NCBI GenBank assembly: GCA_031082225.1
Contig: JAVHLG010000009.1
Coordinates: 1-64,000, forward strand
Length of the DNA stretch: 64,000 bases
Reading direction: 5' to 3'
Source: Desulfovibrionaceae bacterium
GTDB taxonomy: Bacteria; Desulfobacterota; Desulfovibrionia; Desulfovibrionales; Desulfovibrionaceae
Notes under the pieces: generated by a model
Told to the model about the DNA's origin: nothing
The model's input: the letters and a program-made list of their open reading frames with translations, nothing else
Database searches by the model: none
Made by a program: the position numbers and the translations under genes
Part shown: positions 16,766-26,493 of the stretch, in pieces
Layout: every line of letters begins with the position of its first letter
Position numbering within the stretch: the stretch's first letter is position 1

Positions 16766-18775
16766 TCACGAAGGATCGCGCGGCTTGGCGGCATCGCTCC
16801 CGGAACTGGGCGGGGCGTCGTCCCCGGGCTCCAGCGAGAATTCCTCCGCCTCAGGACCGGCTGCGGGACCGCTCGCCGAACCGGCCTTGGCCTGGGATGC
16901 GGCGGCACCCGGGCCGGTCTGGCCCGGCTGACCGGCGGCCGAACCGGATGGGCCGTTTTTGGGGGTCGGGGCGTCCTGGGGGGGCAGGGGTTCGCCGCGC
17001 ATGATCAGGTCGATGTCCGCCCCGGAAATGGTCTCGCGTTCCAGAAGGGCCGCCGCGATGGCGTGCAGCATCTCCAGGTTCTCCGTCAGGATGGCCTGGG
17101 CCCGGGCGTAGGCGTCCTCCACGATCTTCCGGACCTCGGCGTCGATGCGCCGGGAGGTCTCGTCGCTGAAGTTCTTGTGGTGCACCAGATCCTTGCCCAA
17201 AAAGATCTCATCGTCGCGCTCGCCGTAGGACAGGGGGCCGAGTTCCTTGCTCATGCCCCACTTGCAGACCATCTTGCGGGCCATGTTGGTGGCCCGTTCG
17301 ATGTCGTTTCCGGCCCCGGTGGTGATCTGGTTGAGCACCAGTTCCTCGGCCACCCGGCCGCCCATGAGCACGCACAGGGTCTTGTCCAGGTGGTCCTTGG
17401 AATAGTTGTGGCGGTCATCCGTGGGCAGTTGCATGGTGACGCCCAGGGCCATGCCGCGCGGGATGATGGACACCTTGTGGATGGGGTCGGTGCCGGGCAG
17501 CACCCGGGCCACCAGGGCGTGGCCGGCCTCGTGATAGGCCGTGGTGCGCTTCTCCTCGTCGGAAAGGATGAGGCTTCTGCGTTCCTTGCCCATGAGCACC
17601 TTGTCCTTGGCGTGCTCGAAATCCTCCATGGCCACGTGGTCCTTGCCCACCTTGGCGGCCTGCAGCGCGGCCTCGTTGACCAGGTTCTCCAGATCCGCGC
17701 CGGAAAAACCGGGCGTCCCCCGGGCTAAAACCTCCAGATCCACGCCGGAATTGAGCGGGGTCTTGCGGGTATGGACCTCAAGGATGCGCTTCCTGCCGCG
17801 CACGTCCGGGGTGGGCACCACCACCTGGCGGTCGAAACGCCCGGGGCGCAAAAGGGCCGGGTCCAGGACATCCGGGCGGTTGGTGGCGGCGATGAGGATG
17901 ACCCCCTCGTTGGACTCGAAGCCGTCCATCTCCACCAAAAGCTGGTTCAGGGTCTGTTCGCGCTCGTCATGCCCGCCGCCCAGGCCCGCCCCGCGCTGGC
18001 GGCCCACGGCGTCGATCTCGTCGATAAAAATCAGACAGGGGGCGCTTTTTTTGCCCTGTAAAAACAGGTCGCGCACCCGGGCCGCGCCCACGCCCACAAA
18101 CATCTCCACGAAGTCGGAACCGGAAATGGAGAAAAAGGGCACCCCGGCCTCACCGGCCACGGCCCGGGCCAGAAGCGTCTTGCCCGTGCCCGGGGAGCCC
18201 ACCAGGAGCACGCCCTTGGGGATGCGCCCGCCCAGACGGGTGAACCGCTTGGGATCGGACAGAAACTGCACCACCTCGGACAGCTCCTCCTTGGCCTCGT
18301 CCACCCCGGCCACGTCCTCGAAGGTGATCTTGGTCGACTCCTGGGAGATCATCCGGGCCCGGGAACGTCCGAAGGACATGGCCCGGCCGCTGCCGTTTTG
18401 CATCTGGCGCATGAAAAAGATCCACACCCCGACCAGAAGGAGCATGGGGAACCAGGAGATCAGAAGCGTCATGTACCAGGGCGACTCCTCCTCGGGCTCG
18501 GCCATGACCTGGACCTTGTGCTGCATGAGCATGCCCACCATGCCCGGATCCTCGGGGGTGTAAGTCACGAACTTGCTGCCGTCGGAGGTCACGCCGCCGA
18601 TCTTGCGGCCCTGGATCTTGACCGAGACCACCTCCCCGGCCGTCACCTTCTGGACGAACTCGGAATAGGAGAACTTGGCGCTGGGCGACTGGGGCTGGTT
18701 GAAAAGATTGAACAGGACGACCATGACCAGGGAGATGGCCGCCCAAAGCATGATGTTTTTCGCGAAACTATTCAA
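16766..18775 (-). CDS. ftsH: ATP-dependent zinc metalloprotease FtsH
   Basis: This is the membrane-anchored AAA+ protease that degrades misassembled membrane proteins and regulators such as sigma-32. The 669 residues contain two membrane segments (about 8-24 and 102-122) flanking the periplasmic domain, Walker A GSPGTGKT at 193-200, Walker B LIFIDEID near 248-255, the second region of homology around 295-315 and the zinc motif HEAGH at 415-419. The last 60 residues are Pro/Gly/Ala-rich low complexity, longer than in E. coli. It heads the minus-strand operon ftsH-folP-cdaA-cdaR. Confidence 0.96.
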   Translation of the reverse strand: MNSFAKNIMLWAAISLVMVVLFNLFNQPQSPSAKFSYSEFVQKVTAGEVVSVKIQGRKIGGVTSDGSKFVTYTPEDPGMVGMLMQHKVQVMAEPEEESPWYMTLLISWFPMLLLVGVWIFFMRQMQNGSGRAMSFGRSRARMISQESTKITFEDVAGVDEAKEELSEVVQFLSDPKRFTRLGGRIPKGVLLVGSPGTGKTLLARAVAGEAGVPFFSISGSDFVEMFVGVGAARVRDLFLQGKKSAPCLIFIDEIDAVGRQRGAGLGGGHDEREQTLNQLLVEMDGFESNEGVILIAATNRPDVLDPALLRPGRFDRQVVVPTPDVRGRKRILEVHTRKTPLNSGVDLEVLARGTPGFSGADLENLVNEAALQAAKVGKDHVAMEDFEHAKDKVLMGKERRSLILSDEEKRTTAYHEAGHALVARVLPGTDPIHKVSIIPRGMALGVTMQLPTDDRHNYSKDHLDKTLCVLMGGRVAEELVLNQITTGAGNDIERATNMARKMVCKWGMSKELGPLSYGERDDEIFLGKDLVHHKNFSDETSRRIDAEVRKIVEDAYARAQAILTENLEMLHAIAAALLERETISGADIDLIMRGEPLPPQDAPTPKNGPSGSAAGQPGQTGPGAAASQAKAGSASGPAAGPEAEEFSLEPGDDAPPSSGSDAAKPRDPS

Positions 18776-19038
18776 ACCGTGATCCTCCAGGGGATTTCAT
18801 GATCCGGGGTTGGGTGCGGAATCGGATGCCGCGTAGAGCATTTTTCAGCGTATCACGGGCGGGACGGGTCTGTCCACGCGCAAAAATCCCGCTTCCCGCC
18901 CCCCCTGTCCGCCGCCGTGACGACCGGGCATCATAGGGCTATTAATTCCCCCAAGCCGTTTCGGCAACCACCTCCCCCTGCATTTTCCGCCGCGCCCGGC
19001 GTCTTCCCCCGGCGTCCCGCCGAACCAGCCTACATTTT

Positions 19039-19080
19039 TGTCAGACGAGCCCCTACAGAATTGTCGCCGCCCCGAACACA
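19039..19080 (+). promoter_or_regulatory. Candidate activator sites upstream of nifH: two TGT-N13-ACA dyads
   Basis: TGT at 19039-19041 with ACA at 19055-19057, and TGT at 19062-19064 with ACA at 19078-19080, form two equally spaced half-site pairs 23 bp apart. They are centred about 111 and 134 bp upstream of the expected start site. Classical NifA sites are TGT-N10-ACA at similar distances, so these may be a variant enhancer. Inference only. Confidence 0.35.
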
Positions 19081-19155
19081 CTCCGCCCTGAAAACCCTCC
19101 TCGATATCGTTCCATCCGCATGATTTCAATACATTTTAACAAAATAATCAATCCT

Positions 19156-19170
19156 TGGCACGCCTCTTGC
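19156..19170 (+). promoter_or_regulatory. Sigma-54 promoter of nifH
   Basis: TTGGCACGCCTCTTGC has the invariant GG (19157-19158) and GC (19169-19170) separated by exactly 10 bp, and a near-consensus TGGCAC/TTGC. Transcription should start near 19182, about 30 bp before the nifH ATG. Confidence 0.88.
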
Positions 19171-19175
19171 CCTAA

Positions 19176-20035
<860 letters not shown>

Positions 20036-20036
<1 letters not shown>

Positions 20037-20136
20037 TGTGACGTTCACAAAAAATGTCTGTTTTATGTGAATAAAAATCATAAATCCAAGGTGTTGCTGC
20101 TTATTAAACTGTAACGGACATTACCGAACGCAACAC
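20036..20136. repeat. Palindromic MITE-like element, copy 1
   Basis: This roughly 101-bp unit is repeated with small changes at 62526-62628. It has imperfect terminal inverted repeats (GTGTGACGTTC at the left, GAACGCAACAC at the right), an inner hairpin (TTCACA 20044-20049 with TGTGAA 20066-20071) and a long-range stem (GGTGTTGC 20090-20097 with GCAACACC 20130-20137). Its first base is the G of the nifH TAG stop, in a CTAG. Confidence 0.75.
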
Positions 20137-20444
20137 CAGGGACGCCTGAGTCCAGACAGCGGCGTTATTTGAAAACACGGATTGACCTCCCTCGTGATCG
20201 CGGCGGGGGGCGCGGCCAAAGCCCCGCTCCCCGCGACAGTCCACCAGGGCGAAGCCCCTTTGTTGCCGACTTAGGCACAGGGACGAAAAGCGCGGCGGGA
20301 ATTTCGACCATATTTACGATGGAAACGAAGACGGCCGGAGCCTTTTTCCGGCCCCGCGCGACCAGGCTTGCGGCAAAATTCTCAACATGCCGCGCGGGAC
20401 ACGGCCCGAAAAGGCCGCAACGGAAACCGACAAGGAGACATGAC
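20137..20444. other. Long spacer inside the nif operon
   Basis: After the repeat element about 308 bp remain before nifI1. They contain a GGCCGGA/TCCGGCC hairpin but no open frame with recognisable character and no clear sigma-54 box. Confidence 0.55.
20333..20353 (+). terminator. Hairpin between nifH and nifI1 (attenuator candidate)
   Basis: GGCCGGA (20333-20339) pairs with TCCGGCC (20347-20353) across a 7-nt loop. No T-run follows, so partial termination or mRNA stabilisation are both possible. Confidence 0.35.
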
Positions 20445-20774
20445 ATGCTGACCATGGTGAGAGCCATCGTGCGCCCCGAAAAAATCGACGACGTCCTTTC
20501 CGCCCTCATGGACGCCGGATTTCCGGCCGTGACCAAGTTCAACGTGGCCGGGCGCGGCAAGCAGCGCGGCATAAAGATCGGCGAGATCCACTACGACGAG
20601 ATCCCCAAAGTCATGCTCATCTGCGTGGTGAAGGACGATGACAAGGACTACGTGATCAAGACCATCATGGAGAGCGCCCGCACCGGCAAGCAGGGCTCCT
20701 TCGGCGACGGCAAGATCTTCGTCAGCCCCGTGGAGGAGATGTACACCATATCTTCCGGCACGAAGGAATCCTAA
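20445..20774 (+). CDS. nifI1: Nitrogenase-associated PII-like protein NifI1
   Basis: This 109-residue GlnB-family protein is found between nifH and nifD in group II/III nif operons. With NifI2 it blocks NifDK when ammonia is available and is relieved by 2-oxoglutarate (studied in methanogens). The product starts MLTMVRAIVRPEKIDDVL, and the T-loop region AGRGKQRGIKIGEIHYDEIPK lacks the uridylylated tyrosine setting of GlnB. AAGGAG sits 7 nt before the ATG at 20445; longer in-frame starts are unsupported. It lies 10 bp from nifI2. Confidence 0.93.
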   Translation: MLTMVRAIVRPEKIDDVLSALMDAGFPAVTKFNVAGRGKQRGIKIGEIHYDEIPKVMLICVVKDDDKDYVIKTIMESARTGKQGSFGDGKIFVSPVEEMYTISSGTKES

Positions 20775-20784
20775 GGAGACGGTC

Positions 20785-21159
20785 ATGAAGGAAGTCATGG
20801 CGATCATCCGCATGAACAAGATGAACCAGACCAAAAAGGCCCTGGCCGACGCGGGCCTTCCGGCCTTCGTGGCCCTGGAATGCCTGGGCCGGGGACGCGG
20901 CCTGATCAATCAGGAAGTCCTTGCGGGCGCGGCCGCAGGCAACGAGGAGGCCATCGCGCTTCTCGGCACCAAGGGCCGCCTGTACCCCAAACGCATGGTC
21001 ACCGTGGTGGTTCCCGACGCCGACGTGCAAAAGGTCGTGGACACCATCATGGCCGTGAACACGTCCGGCCGGGCCGGCGACGGCAAGATCATGGTCATGC
21101 CCATCGGCGATTCGGTCCGGGTGCGCACGGGCGAGGTCGGCGAGGCCGCCGTCTCCTGA
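20785..21159 (+). CDS. nifI2: Nitrogenase-associated PII-like protein NifI2
   Basis: The 124-residue second nif-type PII protein starts MKEVMAIIRMNKMNQTKKAL. It has the extended T-loop characteristic of NifI2 (CLGRGRGLINQEVL and RLYPKRMVTVVVPD) and the ending GDGKIMVMPIGDSVRVRTGE. With NifI1 it is expected to bind the dinitrogenase and switch it off post-translationally, which would make a separate ADP-ribosylation system unnecessary. GGAG precedes the start, and nifD follows after a 66-bp gap. Confidence 0.93.
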   Translation: MKEVMAIIRMNKMNQTKKALADAGLPAFVALECLGRGRGLINQEVLAGAAAGNEEAIALLGTKGRLYPKRMVTVVVPDADVQKVVDTIMAVNTSGRAGDGKIMVMPIGDSVRVRTGEVGEAAVS

Positions 21160-21225
21160 CGCGCTGCGCCGCCATCGCCCACGGCCGGACCGGACAAGGA
21201 CACAAAGACCAACGAGGTTATGAAG

Positions 21226-22848
21226 ATGAGCACGACTCCCAAAAACCTGGATGAGCTCAAAAAAGAGCTCCTGGACAAGATGCCCACCAAGGTCGCGCGC
21301 AAGCGCGACAAGGCCATCGTCCCGGGGGCCGGAGACGGCGGGGACATTCCCGTCATCCAGGCCAACGTCCGCACCATCCCCGGCATCCTCACCCAGCGCG
21401 GCTGCACCTATGCAGGCTGCAAGGGCGTGGTTCTCGGGCCCACCCGGGACATCGTCAACCTGACCCACGGCCCCATCGGCTGCGGATACTATTCCTGGCT
21501 CACCCGCCGCAACCAGACCGACGCAGGCGAGGATGGCGACAACTACATCCCCTACTGCCTGTCCACGGACATGACCGAAAACGACATCGTGTTCGGCGGG
21601 GAAAAAAAGCTGCGCGCGGCTATCCAGGAGGCCTACGACAACTTCAAGCCCACAAGCATCTCGGTTTTCGCCACCTGTCCCGTGGGGCTCATCGGCGACG
21701 ACATCCACGCCGTGACCCGCCAGATGCAGGAGGAACTGGGCATCACCGTGTTCGCCAACTCCTGCGAGGGCTACAAGGGCGTCTCCCAGTCCGCCGGGCA
21801 CCACATCGCCAACAACCAGATCTTTCGGCACGTCATCGGCACGGACGACACCCCGGTCGAGGGCAAGTACAAGATCAACCTGCTTGGCGAATACAACATC
21901 GGCGGCGACGCCTTCGAGATCGAGCGTATCTTCGAGAAGTGCGGCATCACGCTTTTAGCCACCTTCTCGGGCAACTCCACCATCACCCAGTTCCGCCAGG
22001 CCCACCACGCCGACTTAAACACCGTCATGTGCCACCGCTCGCTCAACTACGTGGCCGAGATGATGGAGACCAAGTTCGGCATCCCCTGGATGAAGGTCAA
22101 CTTCATCGGGGCCGAGGCCACGGCCAAGTCCCTTCGGCGCATCGCGGCCTACTTCGAAGACCCCGAGCTCATGGCCCGGGTGGAGCAGGTCATCGCCGAG
22201 GAGATGCCCGCGGTGAAAGCCGCCGCAGCCGAGGTCCGGCCCCGCACCACGGGCAAGACGGCCATGCTGTTCGTGGGCGGCTCCCGGGCCCACCACTACC
22301 AGGAGCTCTTCCGCGAGATCGGCATGGAGACCCTGGCCGCCGGATACGAGTTTGCCCACCGTGACGACTACGAAGGCCGCCACGTGCTGCCCACCATCAA
22401 GGTGGACGCCGACTCGCGCAACATCGAGGAGCTTGAGATCGAGCCCGATCCCGTGCGCTTCAATCCCCGCAAGACCCCGGAACAGATGAAGGCCCTGGAG
22501 GACCAGGGCGTGCGCTTCAAGGTCTACGAGGGCCTGATCGGCGAGATGAAAAAAGAGGCCATGATCATCGACGACATCAACCAGTACGAGACGCACAGGA
22601 TCATCGAGCTCATGAAGCCGGACATCTTCTGCGCGGGCATCAAGGAAAAGTACATCATCCAGAAGATGGGCGTGCCGCTCAAGCAGTTGCACAACTACGA
22701 CATGGGCGGCCCCTATGCCGGATTCGTCGGCGCGATCAACTGGTACCACGAGATCGACCGCCTGGTGAACACCAAGGTCTGGAGCCTGATCACGGCCCCC
22801 TGGAACGACAACGGCCCCGAACTCGAAGCCGCCTACGTGGCCGGTTAA
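21226..22848 (+). CDS. nifD: Nitrogenase molybdenum-iron protein alpha chain NifD
   Basis: NifD carries the FeMo-cofactor and half of the P-cluster. The ATG at 21226 is preferred over 21220 because GAGG lies 8 nt upstream of it and only 2 nt from the other. The product has 540 residues. P-cluster cysteines are C60 (QRGCTYAG), C86 (HGPIGCGY) and C151 (ATCPVGL). The cofactor ligands are C269 (VMCHRSLN) and H489 (QLHNYDMGGPY), with GHHIAN at 191-196. An insertion of about 50 residues around 385-440 marks the clostridial/archaeal-type (group II) NifD. Absence of a G subunit argues against Anf or Vnf. Confidence 0.96.
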   Translation: MSTTPKNLDELKKELLDKMPTKVARKRDKAIVPGAGDGGDIPVIQANVRTIPGILTQRGCTYAGCKGVVLGPTRDIVNLTHGPIGCGYYSWLTRRNQTDAGEDGDNYIPYCLSTDMTENDIVFGGEKKLRAAIQEAYDNFKPTSISVFATCPVGLIGDDIHAVTRQMQEELGITVFANSCEGYKGVSQSAGHHIANNQIFRHVIGTDDTPVEGKYKINLLGEYNIGGDAFEIERIFEKCGITLLATFSGNSTITQFRQAHHADLNTVMCHRSLNYVAEMMETKFGIPWMKVNFIGAEATAKSLRRIAAYFEDPELMARVEQVIAEEMPAVKAAAAEVRPRTTGKTAMLFVGGSRAHHYQELFREIGMETLAAGYEFAHRDDYEGRHVLPTIKVDADSRNIEELEIEPDPVRFNPRKTPEQMKALEDQGVRFKVYEGLIGEMKKEAMIIDDINQYETHRIIELMKPDIFCAGIKEKYIIQKMGVPLKQLHNYDMGGPYAGFVGAINWYHEIDRLVNTKVWSLITAPWNDNGPELEAAYVAG

Positions 22849-22881
22849 TACCCAAAACCCTGATCGTACGAGGGAGACATT

Positions 22882-24267
22882 ATGGCCCTTCTCAGACACA
22901 CCACCCCGGAGATCAAGGAGCGTTCGGCGCTCACCATCAATCCGGCCAAGACCTGCCAGCCCATCGGGGCCATGTACGCCGCCCTGGGCGTGCGCGGCTG
23001 CATGCCGCACAGCCACGGGTCGCAGGGGTGCTGCGCCTACCACCGCTCCACCCTGACCCGGCACTACAAGGAACCCATCGTGGCCGGCACAAGCTCGTTC
23101 ACCGAAGGCTCCTCGGTCTTCGGCGGACAGTCCAACCTGCTCCAGGCCATCGAGAACATCTTCACCCTGTACGAGCCCAACGTCATCGCCGTGCACACCA
23201 CCTGCCTGTCCGAGACCATCGGCGACGATCTGCGCCAGATCTCACGCAAGGCCATGGATGACGGCAAGGTGCCCGACGGCAAGCACATCATCTACGCCAA
23301 CACCCCGAGCTACGTCGGCACCCACGTCACGGGCTACGCCAACATGGTCAAGGGCATCCTCAAGGGCTTCGCCAAAAAGACCGGCGCGCCAAACGGCAAG
23401 GTGAACATCATCCCGGGCTTCTGCGAACCCTCGGACATGGCCGAGATACGCCGCCTGTGCGGCCTGCTGGGCGTCGAGATCGTCATGGTCCCGGACACCG
23501 ACGGGGTGGTCAACGGCCCCCTGACCGGAACCTACGAGATGTTCCCCAACTACGGAACCACCCCCGAAGAGGTGGCCGCCATGGGCGACGCCACGGGCTC
23601 CATCGGCCTGGGACGCTGGGCCACGGCCGAGGCCGTGAACTACCTGGACGCCGAATTCAAGGTGCCGGGCAAGATCCTGGACCTGCCCATCGGCCTCCAG
23701 GCCACGGACCGCTTCGTGGACGCCCTGCGCAAGATGGTCGGGGTCGCGGTCCCCACGGCCGTGGATTTCGAGCGCGGCCAGGTGGTGGACGCCATCTCCG
23801 ACTACATCCAATACCTGCACGGCAAGAAGGTGGCCCTGGCCGGAGACCCCGACCAGATCCTGCCCATGGTGGAGATGCTCCTGACCCTGGGCATGATCCC
23901 GGCCTATGTGGTGACGGGAACCGGCGGCAAGCTCTTCGAGGAGCGCATGAACGCCCTTCTCAAGGACGTGCCCTATCCCTGCAAGTTCAAAAACGGCGAG
24001 CAGGCGGACATGTACCTCCTGCACCAGTGGATCAAAACGGAGTCCGTGGACCTTTTGATCGGCAACACCTACCTGAAATACATCGCCCGGGACGAGGACA
24101 TCCCGCTGATCCGCCACGGCTTCCCGATCCTGGACCGCATGGGGCACCAGTACTTCCCCACCGTGGGCTACAGGGGTGCGCTGCGGATGATCGAAAAGAT
24201 CACCGGGGCTATCATGGATCGCATGGACCGCGACTGCCCCGAGACGAAGTTCGAGCTGCAAATGTAA
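22882..24267 (+). CDS. nifK: Nitrogenase molybdenum-iron protein beta chain NifK
   Basis: NifK pairs with NifD and supplies the rest of the P-cluster. The 461 residues lack the roughly 50-residue N-terminal extension of the Azotobacter protein, again like group II enzymes. P-cluster cysteines are C25 (NPAKTCQP), C50 (HGSQGCC) and C108 (HTTCLSETIGDD); the THVTGY segment is also conserved. Upstream GGGAGA gives a good ribosome-binding site 34 bp after nifD. A strong hairpin follows before the ferredoxin gene. Confidence 0.96.
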   Translation: MALLRHTTPEIKERSALTINPAKTCQPIGAMYAALGVRGCMPHSHGSQGCCAYHRSTLTRHYKEPIVAGTSSFTEGSSVFGGQSNLLQAIENIFTLYEPNVIAVHTTCLSETIGDDLRQISRKAMDDGKVPDGKHIIYANTPSYVGTHVTGYANMVKGILKGFAKKTGAPNGKVNIIPGFCEPSDMAEIRRLCGLLGVEIVMVPDTDGVVNGPLTGTYEMFPNYGTTPEEVAAMGDATGSIGLGRWATAEAVNYLDAEFKVPGKILDLPIGLQATDRFVDALRKMVGVAVPTAVDFERGQVVDAISDYIQYLHGKKVALAGDPDQILPMVEMLLTLGMIPAYVVTGTGGKLFEERMNALLKDVPYPCKFKNGEQADMYLLHQWIKTESVDLLIGNTYLKYIARDEDIPLIRHGFPILDRMGHQYFPTVGYRGALRMIEKITGAIMDRMDRDCPETKFELQM

Positions 24268-24276
24268 CGACCAACC

Positions 24277-24304
24277 GGGGAGGGGGGAGGCCCCCTCCCC
24301 TTTT
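24277..24304 (+). terminator. Hairpin after nifK
   Basis: A perfect 10-bp stem (24277-24286 with 24291-24300, loop GAGG) is followed by four T. Because the ferredoxin gene begins 32 bp later, it may be a leaky terminator that lowers ferredoxin expression. Confidence 0.65.
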
Positions 24305-24335
24305 CGCGCCTGTCGCGAGATGGAGAACGCCACGC

Positions 24336-24641
24336 ATGGAGAAGCCGAAACATCTCATTTTGTGCTGCGCCAGCTTCCGGATGAAGGGCGAACCCAAGGG
24401 CATCTGCCACAAGAAGGGTTCGCATTCGCTTCTGGGATATATGGAAGAAGGGGTGCTGGACCGGGACATCGACGCCCGGGTGATCAGCACCGGCTGCATG
24501 AAGCAGTGTGAGGACGGCCCGGTGGTCATCGTGATGCCCGAAAACTATTGGTACAAGGGCATCGACAGCGAGGACGCCGTGGATGAGATCCTGGACGCGC
24601 TGCAGGGCGGCGAGGCCGCCGAAGAGCGTCTGTTTACCTAA
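24336..24641 (+). CDS. Thioredoxin-like 2Fe-2S ferredoxin, nif-associated
   Basis: The 101-residue protein has cysteine pattern C10/C11, C24, C54 and C58 (ILCCASF, GICHKK, STGCMKQC) and strands typical of thioredoxin-fold 2Fe-2S ferredoxins, which are common beside nif genes and hydrogenases. It ends the nif transcript, so electron supply to nitrogenase or Fe-S cluster work is plausible but not shown. The start at 24336 has GGAG about 10 nt upstream; the ATG at 24320 is in another frame. Confidence 0.82.
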   Translation: MEKPKHLILCCASFRMKGEPKGICHKKGSHSLLGYMEEGVLDRDIDARVISTGCMKQCEDGPVVIVMPENYWYKGIDSEDAVDEILDALQGGEAAEERLFT

Positions 24642-24676
24642 CGACACCCCTCCGCAATTGGGCCATTGCCCAACCC

Positions 24677-24716
24677 CGCCCCGTTGGAACGCCGCGCCGA
24701 CGGGGCGGCTTTTTTT
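24677..24716 (+). terminator. Rho-independent terminator of the nif operon
   Basis: CGCCCCGT (24677-24684) pairs with ACGGGGCG (24700-24707), followed by GC and seven T. Confidence 0.85.
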
Positions 24717-24788
24717 GGGCAGGCGGGCGTTGACGACAGGACATTTACAATCCATCAGTTGTCCGATACGCACAGAAACCATGTACAC

Positions 24789-26055
24789 TGAGGTGGACCC
24801 GGATGGTTGGACAGTTTTGCGGCGAAGTTAAGCTATGGTCCGGTTGCTGATTATGCCGCCTTCGAGGCCGATTGTCCTTCCCGGTATACATCCATGGGCC
24901 GACGACCGTCGAAAGCCGTATGCGGTCGCTGCTCATTGTAAAAACGGACCCAGTTCCCAATCGCCTGCCGGGCCTGGCTGCCTGTTTCCAACTCTCGCAG
25001 GTAGATGCACTCCCATTTCACGTAAGCGCCACAGGCGTTCGATGAAGACCTTGTCCATCCACCGGCCCTTGCCATCCATGAAAATGGATACGTCGGCGTC
25101 CTTGAGGGCCTGGGTGAATTCCTGGCTGGTTCATTGCGACCCCTGGTCCGTGTTGAAGATTTCCGGAACACCATATCTCTCCATGGCCTCTTCCAAGGCG
25201 GCCACGCAAAAATCCGTATCCATGGTGTTGGACAACCGCCGGGACAGCACCGCCCGGCTGTGCCAGTCCATGATCGCCACCAGATACAGGAAGCCTCGAT
25301 TCATTGGCACATACGTGATATCGGCGCACCACACATGATCCGGTCGATCTATCTGTAAACCACGCAGCAGGTACGGGTAAACCTTGTGCTTAGGATGCGG
25401 GATGCTTATCCTTGGTTTCTGATAAATGGCCACCAGCCCCATCTTGCGCATCAAGCGCCTGACGCGAGCACGCCCCACCGCGATGCCCTGATTGTTTAAG
25501 TGCCGTTGCATCTGCCGTGAGCCGTAAAACGGCGTCTCCAAAAATTGCTCGTCAATACGCCGCATCAGATCGAGATTTTCGACCTTTTCGCCCGTGGGGC
25601 GATGATACCATGTCGACCTGGCCAGCCCGAGCATCCGGCACTGCCGGGAAATACTGAGTCGTGGATGATCACGATCAACCATCCCACGCCTTCGCTGGCG
25701 ACTCACCGTTTTGCGAAGGCTCGCTCTAAAAAATCCTTTTCCACCGTGAGTTGGCCGATCTTGGCGTGCAATTCCTTGATCTCGGCAGCGGCATCTTTTT
25801 TCACGGCCTCCGTTTTCCCGGAAAAGGACGCCACCATGCCTTCCTTGGCCTGACGCTTCCAGCCCGCGATCACCGTTTGGTGTACGTCGTACTTGCTGGC
25901 CAACTCGCCTTTCGGTCAACTCGCCGGACAGGGCTTCAAGCGCAACCTTGGCCTTAAACTCAGCCGAAAACTTCCGTCGCTTGGACATCGGAAACCACCC
26001 TCCTCGTTTGAGGACCATAGCTTAACCGACTGTCCAATTTTCCGCGACCTCCTCA
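24789..26055 (-). mobile_element. IS3-family insertion sequence, inactive
   Basis: The 1267-bp element has matching ends: 24789-24841 and the complement of 26012-26055 both read TGAGG, then a GC-rich stretch, TTGGACAGT and finally TTAAGCTATGGTCC. The left copy carries about 9 extra bases between the last two blocks. Size and gene order (orfA, orfB) are those of IS3 elements. No exact target-site duplication is seen next to the ends. The element separates the nif operon from the following genes. Confidence 0.85.
24851..25988 (-). pseudogene. IS3-family transposase orfA/orfB, broken by two frameshifts and a stop
   Basis: OrfA starts at 25988 with MSKRRKFSAEFKAKVALEAL and should continue into LASKYDVHQTVIAGWKRQAK, but an apparent 7-nt insertion near 25910 shifts the frame; orfA ends at 25703. 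OrfB carries the rve integrase core (GSRQMQRHL, HVWCADITYVP, VAIMDWHSRAV) up to TDQGSQ. The next codon is then TGA at 25131, where relatives have a Phe (TDQGSQF). Near 25025 one extra base shifts the frame again, and the tail VRFYNEQRPHTAFDGRRP appears in another frame. The T-run at 25727-25733 is a plausible orfA/orfB frameshift site. No active transposase can be made. Confidence 0.85.
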
Positions 26056-26493
26056 GAAATCTGTTTCAGCAATGTGATATACTTGACCTCATCGACCCTC
26101 GACGACAACGCTCAAAATCTAATAATCCTAGGCGACTATCGCTTCGGACTTAACCGGACAGAAATGACCGCATCCAGTATTTTCGACCGCATGAGGCATT
26201 CTCTCCAGGGTCTCTTCTGCTCATGCTCCTGGAATGATACGCTGTCACATTGATGTCCAGAGCCTTTGTAGAGTAGCTTCCACGCGTGCAGGAGAAAATG
26301 CATGAGCGGAAAGGATGACGGTTGGAATTGGAAGCGGAAGTTGGCGAAGTTTTTTGCCCTCATCTTGTCCTGTATGTTGGGCAGGTCAAAGGGTGAAACC
26401 TCTCACAAAGCCATCGCCTGACTCCGAAAAGGCATTTTTCAGGACCGACGAAGCAGGGTATGGATGGGGGGCGTTACGCCTTTTGCCTCGGCG
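26056..26493. other. AT-rich spacer after the IS3 element
   Basis: The 438 bp are clearly AT-richer than the genes around them. One minus-strand frame of 75 residues (26136-26363) has no recognisable similarity and is not called as a gene. The region looks like debris of earlier insertions. Confidence 0.5.

Noticed and set aside
21220-22848. Vanadium- or iron-only nitrogenase (VnfD/AnfD)
   Set aside because: No vnfG/anfG gene follows and the alpha chain carries the NifD-type cysteines and the group II insertion, so a molybdenum enzyme is the better call.
24789-26055. Target-site duplication around the IS3 element
   Set aside because: Bases next to the two ends (CAC and GAA) do not match, so a duplication is not supported.
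26136-26363. 75-codon open frame on the minus strand
   Set aside because: No similarity, no ribosome-binding site, and it lies in AT-rich debris next to a dead IS.
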